Assembly (NCBI RefSeq): GCF_015645095.1
Contig: NZ_JADOTW010000004.1
Location: forward strand, 94,166 to 158,165
Origin: Halomonas sp. 328
GTDB taxonomy: Bacteria; Pseudomonadota; Gammaproteobacteria; Pseudomonadales; Halomonadaceae
DNA length: 64,000 nucleotides
Direction: 5' to 3'
Part shown: piece after piece, positions 14,426 through 23,416 of the stretch
Layout of the letters: every line of letters begins with the position of its first letter
Position numbering within the stretch: position 1 is the stretch's first letter
The notes under the pieces: generated by a model
What the model saw: the letters and a program-made list of their open reading frames with translations, nothing else
The model's database searches: none
What the model was told of the DNA's origin: nothing
Translations under genes and position numbers: made by a program

Positions 14426-16070
14426 AGACCCGCTCCTTGAAGGGCTTGAGACCGATACGGCGATAGGTGTCGAGGAAGGTCTCGTCGTCATGACGACGCT
14501 CGACGAAGACCTTGAGCACCTTGTCGATCACCTCGGGCACGTCCTCGCGGAAGAAGGAGGGGCCGAGGATCTTGCCCAGGGAGGCGTCGTCGCTGGCGTT
14601 GCCGCCCAACGAGATCTGGTAGTACTCCTCGCCCTTCTTGTCGACGCCGAGGATGCCGATATGGCCCACATGATGGTGACCACAGGCGTTCATGCAGCCG
14701 GAGATATTGAGGTCCAGGGGGCCCAGGTCGTAGAGGAAGTCGAGGTCCTCGAAGCGCTCCTGGAGGGCCTGAGCGATGGGAATCGACACCGCATTGGCCA
14801 GGCCACAGTAGTCGCCGCCGGGGCAGCAGATGATGTCGTTGAGGGTACCCACGGTGGGGTTGGCCATGCCGAGTTCGTCGAGCTCGTGCCACAGGGCCTC
14901 GAGCTCGTCCACCGGCACGTCGGAGAGCACCAGGTTCTGCTCGTGGGTGACCCGCACTTCGCCGAAGCTGTAGCGTTCGGCGAGATCCGCCACGGCGTCG
15001 AGCTGGTCGGCGGTGACGTCGCCGGGGGCATGCTCGCGGCGCTTCAGCGACAGGGTGACCGCCTTGTAGCCGGGCACCTTGTGGTCGGTGACGTTATTGG
15101 TGACGAAGCGACCGAAGGCGCGGTTCTCTGCACGCAGGGCCTCGACGGCGGCGATGGCGTCATCGGCCACCGGGCGGCGCTCAGGCTCCACGAAGTGGGC
15201 ACGGGCGGCCTCGACGGCCTCCCGGGTCAGGGTCTGGGGACCATCCTTGAGGTGGGCCCACTCGGCGTCGACACGACGGCGGAATTCCTCGATGCCCAGC
15301 GCCTTGACCAGGATCTTGATGCGCGCCTTGAACTTGTTGTCGCGGCGGCCGAACTGATTGTAGACCCGCACGCAGGCCTCCAGGTAGGTCAGCAGGTGCT
15401 GCCAGGGCAGGTCCTCGCGCACCACGTCGCCGATCATCGGCGTACGGCCCAGGCCGCCCCCGGCCAGCACCTTGACCCGCAGTTCGCCCTGGTCGTCGTG
15501 CCACAGGCGCAGGCCGATATCGTGGACCTGGATGGCGGCCCGGTCGGCGGCGGCGCCGGTCACGGCGATCTTGAACTTGCGCGGCAGGAAGGCGAATTCC
15601 GGATGCAGGGTCGACCACTGGCGAATCAGTTCGCACCAGGGGCGGGGATCCTCCACCTCGTCCCGGGCGATACCGGCGAACTGGTCGCTGGTGGTGTTGC
15701 GGATGCAGTTGCCGCTGGTCTGGATGGCATGCATCTGCACCTCGGCGAGCTCGGCGAGGATCTCCGGCACGTCCTCCAGCGCCGGCCAGTTGAGCTGCAG
15801 GTTCTGGCGGGTGGTGAAGTGGGCATAACCGCGGTCGTAGCGGCGGGTGATCTCGCCCAGGCGACGCAGCTGAGTGGCGGAGAGCATGCCGTAGGGAATG
15901 GCGATGCGCAGCATGGGCGCATGCTTCTGGATATAGAGCCCGTTCTGCAGGCGCAGCGGGCGGAATTCCTCTTCCGGCAGACGCCCGGCCAGGTGGCGCG
16001 CCATCTGGTCACGGAACTGGGCGACGCGTTCGTCGACGAGCGTCTGATCGTAGGTGTCGTACCGATACAT
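14418..16070 (-). CDS. cysI: Sulfite reductase hemoprotein (nitrite/sulfite reductase family)
   Basis: A 550-residue sirohaem-[4Fe-4S] enzyme reducing sulfite to sulfide for cysteine synthesis. Two ferredoxin-like half-domains and two sirohaem-binding repeats are expected; seen are YAHFTTRQNLQLNWPALEDV, TSGNCIRNTTSDQFAG in the first half, and the cluster cysteines in CCPGGDYCGLA (about residue 412) and CMNACGHHHVGHIG (about residue 458). A flavoprotein cysJ partner is not adjacent. Sequence and length resemble the ferredoxin- or NADPH-coupled CysI found in Halomonas and Pseudomonas next to DUF934. The upstream 137 bp hold a TAGAAT -10-like element with a poor -35, consistent with activator (CysB-type) control, and a leader hairpin. 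Confidence 0.93.
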   Translation of the reverse strand: MYRYDTYDQTLVDERVAQFRDQMARHLAGRLPEEEFRPLRLQNGLYIQKHAPMLRIAIPYGMLSATQLRRLGEITRRYDRGYAHFTTRQNLQLNWPALEDVPEILAELAEVQMHAIQTSGNCIRNTTSDQFAGIARDEVEDPRPWCELIRQWSTLHPEFAFLPRKFKIAVTGAAADRAAIQVHDIGLRLWHDDQGELRVKVLAGGGLGRTPMIGDVVREDLPWQHLLTYLEACVRVYNQFGRRDNKFKARIKILVKALGIEEFRRRVDAEWAHLKDGPQTLTREAVEAARAHFVEPERRPVADDAIAAVEALRAENRAFGRFVTNNVTDHKVPGYKAVTLSLKRREHAPGDVTADQLDAVADLAERYSFGEVRVTHEQNLVLSDVPVDELEALWHELDELGMANPTVGTLNDIICCPGGDYCGLANAVSIPIAQALQERFEDLDFLYDLGPLDLNISGCMNACGHHHVGHIGILGVDKKGEEYYQISLGGNASDDASLGKILGPSFFREDVPEVIDKVLKVFVERRHDDETFLDTYRRIGLKPFKERVYA

Positions 16071-16096
16071 TCAGGGGTGTCCTGCTAGTCGGGGCC

Positions 16097-16123
16097 AAAA
16101 ATAGGGTGCCGTATGCGGGCACC
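16097..16123 (-). terminator. Hairpin plus T run in the leader ahead of cysI
   Basis: On the minus strand GGTGCC-N7-GGCACC (16118-16123 and 16105-16110) is followed by CTATTTTTGG. It lies after a promoter-like element and about 35 bp ahead of the cysI start, so it could attenuate cysI. The alternative is that it ends the MATE transcript arriving from upstream. Confidence 0.5.
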
Positions 16124-16138
16124 TTACTCCTCTCTCTT

Positions 16139-16155
16139 TATTCTATGAAAGAATA
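16139..16155. promoter_or_regulatory. Inverted repeat overlapping the probable cysI promoter
   Basis: TATTCT-N5-AGAATA is a perfect 6-bp inverted repeat. On the minus strand its left arm overlaps a TAGAAT -10-like hexamer (16140-16145). The region around it is AT-rich (16124-16190), against a GC-rich background, as expected for a CysB-activated promoter. Regulator assignment is inferred. Confidence 0.4.
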
Positions 16156-16207
16156 AATGATCATAGTTTTTTATTAAAGGGTTATTAGAGAGGGCGAAGG
16201 AGGGCGA

Positions 16208-17536
16208 CTAGATCACCAGGCGTTGCCAGCGCCGACGTTGCCAGATCAGTGCGAAACAGGCCGAGTTGAAGCAGCGATAGCCCAGCTGTACCCACCAGAT
16301 GCCGATCAGCCCCTGCTCCAGTACCACCCCGACCCACCAGGCCAGGGGCAGGAAGAGCAGCCACTGGGTGGCCAGAGTCAGGGTCATCACGGTGCGATTG
16401 GCCCCGGCCCCCAGCAGGGCCTGGCCCAGCACCAGGGCGGCGGCATCCAGCACGATCATCAGGGCGGTCAGCTGCAGGGGCAGGCGGCCCATCTCGATCA
16501 GCGCCGGGTCGTGCAGGAAAATCGACAGCACCGCCTCGGGGAACAGCAGCATGGGCAGCGCCAGGGTCGCCAGGCAGGGCCAGGCCAGGCGCACCACATC
16601 CCAGCCCCAGCGGTGGGCCTCCTGGTGGGCCTCCTGCCCCATGGCCTGTCCCACCAGGCTAAGGGCGGCCAGGCCCAGGCCGACCCCAGGCAGGATCAGC
16701 AGCAGCGACAGGTTCACCAGCACATGGCCCACCGCCACGCTGGCGGTATCCAGCTGGCCGAGGATCCAGAACAACACCGCATAGCCGGCGGCAAACCAGA
16801 GCTGCTGGAAGGAGTGGGGCGTGGCCAGGCGCAGGGTGGTGGCGAGGATGGCCGGCCTGGGTAAGCGCCTGGGGCCGACGCGAGGCCCCAGGTGACGGCG
16901 ACTGACCAGGGCCCAGAGGGTGACCCCCACCAGCAGCGAGACCGTGGTACCGGCGCCGGCGCCGGCGGCCTCCATGCGCGGCAGACCCCAGTAGCCGAAG
17001 ATCAGGCCGATGCTGACCAGTACATTGACCGCATGCATCACCAGGATGATGCGCAGGTAGATGCCGGTGCGCTGGATGCCGTTCCAGTAGCCGCGAAAGC
17101 AGAAGATCATCGCCACCGGCACCAGGGAGAGCACCCGCCAGCGGAAATAGCTCACCGCCTCGGCGTGCACGGCGGTGTCCTGGTTGATCCACCCCAGCAG
17201 CCGGGGCGCCTGCCACAGGCAGAGCAGCGACAGGGGCCCGGCCACCAGCAGGGCGATCCACAGGCCCGCGCCCAGGGGCCGGGCGCGGCCGGCCCAATCC
17301 TGCTCGCCATGGCGCCGGGCGGTCTGGGCCTGGACCCCGGAGGAGAGACCGAAAACCACGGCGGTGATCAGGAAGATCGCATAGCCGCCGATGCCGACCC
17401 CGGCCAGGGGCACCTCGCCGAGGCTGCCCACCAGGGCGGCATCGATCAGGTTGAGCAGGCTCTGGGAGAGCATGCCGGCGATGATCGGCAGGGCGAGGCG
17501 CAGGATGGTCTGGCGGCGGGTCGAGTCGGGAAGCAT
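16208..17536 (-). CDS. MATE-family efflux transporter (DinF-like)
   Basis: A 442-residue inner-membrane protein with about twelve hydrophobic helices. The opening RQTILRLALPIIAGMLSQSL and LNLIDAALVGSLGEVPLAGV match the DinF/NorM-type multidrug and toxin extrusion family; the second half repeats the pattern (SFQQLWFAAGYAVLFWILG, LDTASVAVGHVLVNLSLLL). It would export cationic or oxidised compounds with Na+ or H+ exchange. It follows metH on the same strand after 55 bp and may be co-transcribed. A near-perfect 15-bp hairpin lies between the two genes. Substrate unknown. Confidence 0.9.
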   Translation of the reverse strand: MLPDSTRRQTILRLALPIIAGMLSQSLLNLIDAALVGSLGEVPLAGVGIGGYAIFLITAVVFGLSSGVQAQTARRHGEQDWAGRARPLGAGLWIALLVAGPLSLLCLWQAPRLLGWINQDTAVHAEAVSYFRWRVLSLVPVAMIFCFRGYWNGIQRTGIYLRIILVMHAVNVLVSIGLIFGYWGLPRMEAAGAGAGTTVSLLVGVTLWALVSRRHLGPRVGPRRLPRPAILATTLRLATPHSFQQLWFAAGYAVLFWILGQLDTASVAVGHVLVNLSLLLILPGVGLGLAALSLVGQAMGQEAHQEAHRWGWDVVRLAWPCLATLALPMLLFPEAVLSIFLHDPALIEMGRLPLQLTALMIVLDAAALVLGQALLGAGANRTVMTLTLATQWLLFLPLAWWVGVVLEQGLIGIWWVQLGYRCFNSACFALIWQRRRWQRLVI

Positions 17537-17553
17537 CGGCTCTCGTCAACTGG

Positions 17554-17585
17554 GCGGCCCGGCGACTCACGAGTCGGCGGGCCGC
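17554..17585 (-). terminator. Strong hairpin between metH and the MATE gene
   Basis: Two 15-base arms, pairing at all but one position around a 2-base loop, lie 7 bp after the metH stop. No T run follows on the minus strand, so it may be a partial terminator or an mRNA-stabilising structure rather than a classical terminator. Confidence 0.5.
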
Positions 17586-17591
17586 GGCGGC

Positions 17592-20500
17592 TCAGGCGGG
17601 GTCGTAGGAGAGCACCGGCGCCAGCCAGCGCTCCAGCTCGGGAAGCGACATCGCCTTGCGTTCGGCCAGCGCCTCGACCTGATCGCGGGTGATCTTGCCG
17701 GTGGAGAAGTACTTCGACTGGGGGTGGGCGAAATACCAGCCGGCCACCGCCGCCGCCGGCCACATGGCGAAGTTCTCGGTGAGCGCCAGGCCGCTATGGG
17801 TCTCGGCGTCGAGCAGCCGGAAGAGGGTGGCCTTCTCGGTATGGTCGGGGCAGGCGGGGTAGCCCGGCGCCGGGCGGATGCCCTGGTACTTCTCGGCGAT
17901 CAGCGCCTCGTTGTCGAGGGTCTCCTCGGGCACATAGCCCCAGTACTCCTTGCGCACCCGCTCGTGGATGCGTTCGGCGAAGGCCTCCGCCAGGCGATCG
18001 GCCAGGGCCTGGACCAGGATGGCGTTGTAGTCGTCGCCGGCGGCCTCGTAGGCCTTGCTGAGTTCTTCCACGCCGTGGCCGGCGGTGACCGCGAAGCCGC
18101 CGATCCAGTCCGGCTTGCCGCTGGGCTCTCCATTCGCGTCATAACGGGGGGCGATAAAGTCGGCCAGGCTATAGCAGACGCCGTCGCGGTTCTTGGTCAT
18201 CTGCTGGCGAATATGGTGCAGGCGCTCGACCACCCGGGTGCGCGACTCGTCCGCATAGACCTCGATGACATCATCGTCGACGCTGTTGGCCGGCCACAGG
18301 CCGATCACGCCCCGAGCCTGGATGCGCTTCTCGTCGATCAGCTTGGCGAGCATCTTCTGGGCATCGTCGAAGAGGCTGCGGGCCGCCTCGCCCACCACCT
18401 CGTCCTCGAGGATCTTCGGGTACTTGCCGGCCAGCTGCCAGCTCATGAAGAAGGGTGTCCAGTCGATGCGCTCGACCAGCTCCGCCAGGTCATAGTCATC
18501 GAAGACGGTGAGGCCCGGGGTGCGGGGCGCCGGCGGCGTATAGCCGGCCCAGTCGATGGCGAACTTGCGCGCCCGGGCCTCGGCGTAGGTGAGATCGGCG
18601 GCCTTGGGGCGGCGCTTGGCGTTGCGTTCGCGCACCTTCTCGTACTCGGCACGGATCTCCGCCACATAGGCCTCCTTGAGGCCCGGGGAGAGCAGCTTGC
18701 CGGCCACCCCCACGGCGCGGGAGGCGTCGGTGACGTAGATCACCGGATGCTCGTAACCGGGCTCGATCTTCACCGCGGTATGCGCCTTGGAGGTGGTGGC
18801 GCCACCGATCAGCAGTGGCAGGGTGAAGCCCTGACGCTGCATCTCCTTGGCCACGTGGACCATCTCGTCCAGCGACGGGGTGATCAGCCCGGAGAGGCCG
18901 ATGATATCGGCATTCACTTCCCGGGCGGTCTGCAGGATCTTCTCCGCGGGCACCATCACGCCCAGGTCGATCACCTCGTAGTTGTTGCACTGCAGGACCA
19001 CGCCGACGATGTTCTTGCCGATATCGTGGACGTCGCCCTTGACCGTGGCCATGACGATCCTGCCCTTGGCCTGGGTCTCCTCGCTCTTCTCCGCCTCGAT
19101 AAAGGGAATCAGGTAGGCCACCGCCTGCTTCATCACCCGCGCCGACTTGACCACCTGGGGCAGGAACATCTTGCCGGCACCGAAGAGGTCGCCGACCACG
19201 TTCATGCCGTCCATCAGGGGGCCCTCGATCACCTCGATGGGGCGTGCCGCGGCGGCCCGGGCCTCCTCGGTGTCCTCCTCGATATAGGCGGTGACCCCCT
19301 TGACCAGGGCATGCTCGATGCGCTTGTTGACCGGCCAGGAGCGCCACTCCAGGTCTTCCTTCTTGGCGCCGCTGGAACCGTCGCCCTTGTACTTGTCGGC
19401 CAGGTCCACCAGGCGTTCGGTGCCGTCGGGACGCCGGTTGAGGACCACGTCCTCCACCGCCTCGCGCAGCTCTTCCGGCAGGTCGTCGTAGACCGCCAGC
19501 TGACCGGCGTTGACGATGCCCATGGTCAGGCCGGCGCGGATGGCGTGGTAGAGGAAGACCGAGTGGATCGCCTCGCGCACCGGGTTGTTGCCGCGGAACG
19601 AGAAGGAGACGTTGGAGACGCCGCCGGAGACCAGGGCATGGGGCAGGTGCTCGCGGATCCAGCGGGTCGCCTCGATGAAGTCGACGGCGTAGTTGTCGTG
19701 CTCCTCAATGCCGGTGGCGATGGCGAAGATATTGGGGTCGAAGATGATGTCTTCCGGCGGGAAGTCGAGCTCATCGACGAGGATGCGATAGGCGCGCTCG
19801 CAGATCTCGGTCTTGCGGGCGAAGGTGTCCGCCTGGCCGACCTCGTCGAAGGCCATCACCACCACGGCGGCACCGTGCCGCCGGCAGATGGTGGCCTGTT
19901 CGCGGAAGGCGTCCTCGCCCTCCTTCATCGAGATCGAGTTGACCACCGCCTTGCCCTGGACGCACTTGAGCCCCGCCTCGATGATCTCCCACTTGGAGGA
20001 GTCGATCATGATCGGTACCCGGGCGATGTCCGGTTCGCCGGCGATCAGGTTGAGGAAGCGCACCATCGCCTCCTGGGACTCGAGCATGCCCTCGTCCATA
20101 TTGATGTCGATGACCTGGGCGCCGTTTTCGACCTGCTCCAGGGCCACCTCCAGGGCGGTGGTGAAGTCCTCCTCGACGATCAGCCGCTTGAAGCGGGCCG
20201 AGCCGGTGACATTGGTACGCTCGCCGACGTTGACGAACAGCGAGTCCGCCTCGATGTTGAAGGGCTCCAGCCCCGACAGGCGGCAGGCCCGGGGGCGCTC
20301 GGGCACCACCCGCGGGGCGGTGTCGCGCACCGCCTCGGCGATGGCGCGGATATGCTCGGGGGTCGAACCGCAGCAGCCACCGATGATATTGACCAGGCCG
20401 CTTGAGGCGAACTCGGCGACGATGGCCGCCATCTCCTCCGGGGTCTGGTCGTATTCGCCGAACTCGTTGGGCAGGCCGGCGTTGGGGTGGGCGGAGACGA

Positions 20501-21308
20501 AGGTGTCGGCCTTGTTGGAGAGCTCCTCCAGGTAGGGGCGCAGCTCCTCGGCGCCGAGGGCGCAGTTGAGACCCACCGAGAGCGGCCGGGCGTGGCGGAT
20601 CGAGTTCCAGAAGGCCTCGGTGGTCTGGCCGGAGAGGGTCCGCCCGGAGGCATCGGTGATGGTCCCGGAGATCATCACCGGCAGGCGCTCGCCACGGGCC
20701 TCGAAGAGCTCCTCCAGGGCGTAGATGGCCGCCTTGGCATTGAGGGTATCGAAGATGGTCTCGATCAGGATCAGGTCGCTGCCGCCCTCGATCAGCGCCT
20801 CGGCGGCCTCGTAGTAGTTCTCGCGCAGGGCGTCGAAGGTGACGTTGCGCTTGGCCGGGTCGTTGACGTCCGGCGACAGGGAGGCGGTGCGCGAGGTGGG
20901 ACCCAGCACTCCGGCCACGTAGCGTGGCACCCCGGTCTCTGCGGCCACGGCGTCACATACCTCGCGGGCCAGGCGCGCCGACTCCCGGTTGAGCTCGGGA
21001 ACCAGCGCCTCCATGCCGTAGTCGGCCTGGGAGAGGCGGGTGCTGTTGAAGGTATTGGTCTCGACGATCTCGGCGCCGGCTTCCAGATACTCCCGGTGGA
21101 TGCGGCCCACCAGGTCGGGGCAGGTCAGTGCCAAGAGGTCATTGTTGCCCTTGAGGTCGCTGGGCCAGTCGGTGAAGCGCTCGCCGCGGAAGTCGCGCTC
21201 ATCGAGGCTGGCGTTCTGCAGCATGGTGCCCATGCCACCATCGAGAATCAGGATGCGGCGTGTCAGGGTATCCAGGAGGGTGGCGATACGGGCGTTCGGG
21301 GCAGCCAT
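17592..21308 (-). CDS. metH: Cobalamin-dependent methionine synthase
   Basis: A 1238-residue modular enzyme transferring methyl from 5-methyltetrahydrofolate to homocysteine via cobalamin. Order of domains: homocysteine-binding barrel, residues 1-330 ([11 protein letters not shown]; zinc cysteines in GLNCALG near 247 and [10 protein letters not shown] near 310); pterin-binding barrel, about 350-620 ([15 protein letters not shown] in near-canonical form); B12 cap and binding domain, about 650-900 ([12 protein letters not shown] with the cobalt-ligating His near 759); AdoMet reactivation domain, about 900-1238 ([12 protein letters not shown]). All key motifs are intact and the length equals that of E. 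coli MetH. It is divergent from nfuA. No cobalamin riboswitch was recognised upstream. Confidence 0.97.
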   Translation of the reverse strand: MAAPNARIATLLDTLTRRILILDGGMGTMLQNASLDERDFRGERFTDWPSDLKGNNDLLALTCPDLVGRIHREYLEAGAEIVETNTFNSTRLSQADYGMEALVPELNRESARLAREVCDAVAAETGVPRYVAGVLGPTSRTASLSPDVNDPAKRNVTFDALRENYYEAAEALIEGGSDLILIETIFDTLNAKAAIYALEELFEARGERLPVMISGTITDASGRTLSGQTTEAFWNSIRHARPLSVGLNCALGAEELRPYLEELSNKADTFVSAHPNAGLPNEFGEYDQTPEEMAAIVAEFASSGLVNIIGGCCGSTPEHIRAIAEAVRDTAPRVVPERPRACRLSGLEPFNIEADSLFVNVGERTNVTGSARFKRLIVEEDFTTALEVALEQVENGAQVIDINMDEGMLESQEAMVRFLNLIAGEPDIARVPIMIDSSKWEIIEAGLKCVQGKAVVNSISMKEGEDAFREQATICRRHGAAVVVMAFDEVGQADTFARKTEICERAYRILVDELDFPPEDIIFDPNIFAIATGIEEHDNYAVDFIEATRWIREHLPHALVSGGVSNVSFSFRGNNPVREAIHSVFLYHAIRAGLTMGIVNAGQLAVYDDLPEELREAVEDVVLNRRPDGTERLVDLADKYKGDGSSGAKKEDLEWRSWPVNKRIEHALVKGVTAYIEEDTEEARAAAARPIEVIEGPLMDGMNVVGDLFGAGKMFLPQVVKSARVMKQAVAYLIPFIEAEKSEETQAKGRIVMATVKGDVHDIGKNIVGVVLQCNNYEVIDLGVMVPAEKILQTAREVNADIIGLSGLITPSLDEMVHVAKEMQRQGFTLPLLIGGATTSKAHTAVKIEPGYEHPVIYVTDASRAVGVAGKLLSPGLKEAYVAEIRAEYEKVRERNAKRRPKAADLTYAEARARKFAIDWAGYTPPAPRTPGLTVFDDYDLAELVERIDWTPFFMSWQLAGKYPKILEDEVVGEAARSLFDDAQKMLAKLIDEKRIQARGVIGLWPANSVDDDVIEVYADESRTRVVERLHHIRQQMTKNRDGVCYSLADFIAPRYDANGEPSGKPDWIGGFAVTAGHGVEELSKAYEAAGDDYNAILVQALADRLAEAFAERIHERVRKEYWGYVPEETLDNEALIAEKYQGIRPAPGYPACPDHTEKATLFRLLDAETHSGLALTENFAMWPAAAVAGWYFAHPQSKYFSTGKITRDQVEALAERKAMSLPELERWLAPVLSYDPA

Positions 21309-21393
21309 GGTCGGGGGTCGTCTCCAGCGGTTCCAGCGTCTTTTTTCTGTCCGGTCGGCGAAGGCCGCCGGGTGCTTGCGCGACCCGCTATGT

Positions 21394-21530
21394 TACCAGA
21401 ATCCTGGTCGCCGCGGGCAGGGGGGACGCCAGGCGTCGGCTATACCCCAGTAAAAAGCTCGGGATTGTGTCGCCCGGGAGTTTTCCTTACCATGGGCGGC
21501 ATCACGACCGTGCCTACCAGGATTCTTGTC
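21394..21530. repeat. Two direct copies of a near-palindromic 16-mer between metH and nfuA
   Basis: TACCAGAATCCTGGTC (21394-21409) and TACCAGGATTCTTGTC (21515-21530) match at 13 of 16 positions. Each is itself close to a palindrome. One copy lies 85 bp upstream of metH, the other directly before the nfuA start. They could be sites for a shared regulator; coincidence is not excluded. Confidence 0.35.
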
Positions 21531-21532
21531 CC

Positions 21533-22123
21533 ATGAGCCAGAGCATCCAGATTACCGATAGCGCCCAGGAGTACCTCGCCGAGCTGCTGGAGAAGCAGAA
21601 CGTCGAGGGCATCGCGGTGCGCATCTTTATCACCCAGCCCGGCACCCCCTATGCCGAGACCTGCCTGGCCTACTGCCGTCCCGGGGAGGAGGAGCCCAGC
21701 GACGAGCGGCTGGAGCTCGAGAAGATCGTCGTCTACCTGGACAAGCACAGCCTGGCGTTCCTCGACGAGGCGGTGGTGGACTTCAATGCCGACCGCATGG
21801 GCGGGCAGCTGACCATCAAGGCGCCCAACGCCAAGATGCCCAAGGTCAACGCCGACAGCCCCCTGGAGGATCGCATCAACTACGTCCTCTACAGCGAGAT
21901 CAACCCGGGCCTGGCCGCTCATGGCGGCGAGATCAAGCTGGTCGAGCTGACCGAAGAGAAGGTGGCGGTGCTGGCCTTCGGCGGCGGCTGCCAGGGCTGT
22001 GCCGCCGTGGACCTGACCCTCAAGGAGGGCGTCGAGAAGACCCTGCTGGAGCGTATCCCCGAGCTCGTCGGGATTCGCGACGTGACCGACCACAGCGATA
22101 CCAGCCAGGCCTACTACCGCTAA
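21533..22123 (+). CDS. nfuA: Fe-S biogenesis carrier protein NfuA
   Basis: A 196-residue iron-sulfur carrier delivering [4Fe-4S] clusters to target enzymes, notably under oxidative stress or iron limitation. An N-terminal degenerate A-type carrier domain (residues 1-95; [32 protein letters not shown]) precedes a C-terminal Nfu domain with the cluster-binding motif [19 protein letters not shown]. This architecture and length are those of E. coli NfuA (191). Although the frame is open far upstream, the family start at 21533 is clear. It is divergent from metH and ends before a strong terminator. Clients nearby could include CysI. Confidence 0.95.
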   Translation: MSQSIQITDSAQEYLAELLEKQNVEGIAVRIFITQPGTPYAETCLAYCRPGEEEPSDERLELEKIVVYLDKHSLAFLDEAVVDFNADRMGGQLTIKAPNAKMPKVNADSPLEDRINYVLYSEINPGLAAHGGEIKLVELTEEKVAVLAFGGGCQGCAAVDLTLKEGVEKTLLERIPELVGIRDVTDHSDTSQAYYR

Positions 22124-22147
22124 CCGCGGTTACCTCTAGATACCCTC

Positions 22148-22176
22148 AAGAAGGCCGCCCATCGGGCGGCCTTCTT
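22148..22176. terminator. Terminator between convergent nfuA and kfrA-like genes
   Basis: A 13-bp perfect stem, AAGAAGGCCGCCC and its complement, encloses the 3-base loop ATC. It ends the nfuA transcript and may serve the convergent kfrA-like gene as well. Confidence 0.85.
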
Positions 22177-22195
22177 GTATCTGGTCGAGACGGCG

Positions 22196-23194
22196 TTAGC
22201 AGATAAAGGGCGGCAGGGGACGCTCGGCGAGCCGAGCCTCCAGGGTCGCCAGCTGGCCCTGCAGGACCTCCAGTTGCCCCTTGAGGGCCGCGCTCTCGCT
22301 CTGGCGAGCCTCCAGCAGGGCCTCGAGGCGCTCCTCGCCGGCACGCCTGGCCTCGGCTTCGGCCTGCCGCTGGCGTTCGGACTCGTCGGCCTGCTGCCGG
22401 GCTTCCAGGCGGGCCTTTTCCGCCTCGGCGGCGAGCCGTCGCTGCTCCTCCAGTTGGCTGTCCAGGCGGCTCAGGCGCGCCTCCAGGCGCTGCTGCCGCT
22501 CCCGATGCTGCCTGTCTTCCGCCTGACGCTGCTGCCGCGCCTCGTCGAGTTGGGCCATCAGTCGTGACTCGGCGGCTTCGTGGCGTTGCTCCTCCTGGGC
22601 CAGTCGTTGGCGGTGCCTCTCGGCCTGTTCGGTGAGGGCCTGCTGGTGGCTGGCCTCCCGGGTCTCGAGTTCCCCGCGTAGGCGGGTCACCTCCGTCTTC
22701 CACTCCTCCCGCTCCTTGCCTAGCCGCCGCTCGGCCTCTCGGGCCTGGTCCCGCTCGCTCTCGCGTCGCGAGGCCAGGGCGCCCAGCTCCTCCAGACGAG
22801 CCTGGGCTTGCTGGAGCTGCCCGGCCAGGGCTGACTCCCGCTGGGCGGCATCTTCCGCCTCGCGGCGCGCCTGGGCGGCCATCTCCTGAGCCTCGGCCAC
22901 ACGCCGATCCGCTTCCTCGCGATAGTGGCTCAGGGCCTGATTGGCGCTCTCCTGGGCGACGGCCCAGAGCTCGCTCATGGCGTTCTGCAGCGCCTCGGGC
23001 AGGGCCTGGCTCGGCGGCAGGTCGCGGTTGGCTTCGCGACGGGCACGCCACTCCCGTAGATGGTCGCTGATGGTGGTAAAGCTGCCGGTGCCCAGCACCT
23101 CGCGGACCTTCTGCACACTGGGGGCCTCCTGGCGTTGCAGCAGGGTATCGATGGCCCGCTGCACATCCTCGTACTGCACGCCGCTTCGTGCCAT
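22196..23194 (-). CDS. KfrA-like DNA-binding coiled-coil protein
   Basis: A 332-residue protein. Residues 1-110 match the plasmid KfrA N-terminal DNA-binding domain (YEDVQRAIDTLLQRQ, PSVQKVREVLGTGSFTTI, SDHLREWRARREAN). Residues of about 95-315 form one long Arg/Glu/Ala/Gln-rich coiled coil. In plasmid RK2, KfrA is an autoregulating, filament-forming DNA-binding protein tied to segregation. This copy appears chromosomal, since ordinary housekeeping genes surround it. It is divergent from a tyrosine recombinase gene across a 222-bp region rich in repeats. The last coiled-coil residues are followed by a short tail, LAERPLPPFIC. Function here is unknown; regulation of the recombinase or a nucleoid role are both possible. 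Confidence 0.85.
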   Translation of the reverse strand: MARSGVQYEDVQRAIDTLLQRQEAPSVQKVREVLGTGSFTTISDHLREWRARREANRDLPPSQALPEALQNAMSELWAVAQESANQALSHYREEADRRVAEAQEMAAQARREAEDAAQRESALAGQLQQAQARLEELGALASRRESERDQAREAERRLGKEREEWKTEVTRLRGELETREASHQQALTEQAERHRQRLAQEEQRHEAAESRLMAQLDEARQQRQAEDRQHRERQQRLEARLSRLDSQLEEQRRLAAEAEKARLEARQQADESERQRQAEAEARRAGEERLEALLEARQSESAALKGQLEVLQGQLATLEARLAERPLPPFIC

Positions 23195-23275
23195 CCCGTC
23201 TCTCCTGTCGATGCTTGCCGCCCCCTGGGGCGTGATGGGCGCAGCTTAGCGCCTCGGGAGGGGCTTGGGAAGCCT

Positions 23276-23337
23276 TATTACATATTACGCATTACGTAAT
23301 TTTATTTATTTTTCTCGCAAGAAAATTAAGATTACGC
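23276..23337. promoter_or_regulatory. AT-rich repeat cluster between kfrA-like and recombinase genes
   Basis: Within an AT-rich island are ATTACGC at 23284-23290, the palindrome ATTACGTAAT at 23291-23300, the inverted repeat TTTTCT-CGCA-AGAAAA at 23310-23325, and ATTACGC again at 23331-23337. KfrA proteins bind repeats in their own promoter, so this is the most likely operator of the pair. The same island should hold both promoters. Confidence 0.5.
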
Positions 23338-23416
23338 GGCTTATCTTGATTTTTTAGGCCTCGGTTAGCGATACTCAGCCGCCTGGCATCAAGGCATCAT
23401 CAGGGAGCCGTATCGC

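Noticed and set aside
17391..20405. A very long open frame (about 1004 codons) on the plus strand opposite metH
   Set aside because: It is the complement of a fully conserved metH gene. Its product is Gly/Leu/Asp/His-rich with no family motif and no ribosome-binding site, as expected for the antisense of GC-rich coding DNA.
21309..21532. A cobalamin or S-adenosylhomocysteine riboswitch ahead of metH
   Set aside because: The leader is only about 100-200 bases. I could not find a B12-box or any recognisable conserved core, so no riboswitch is called.
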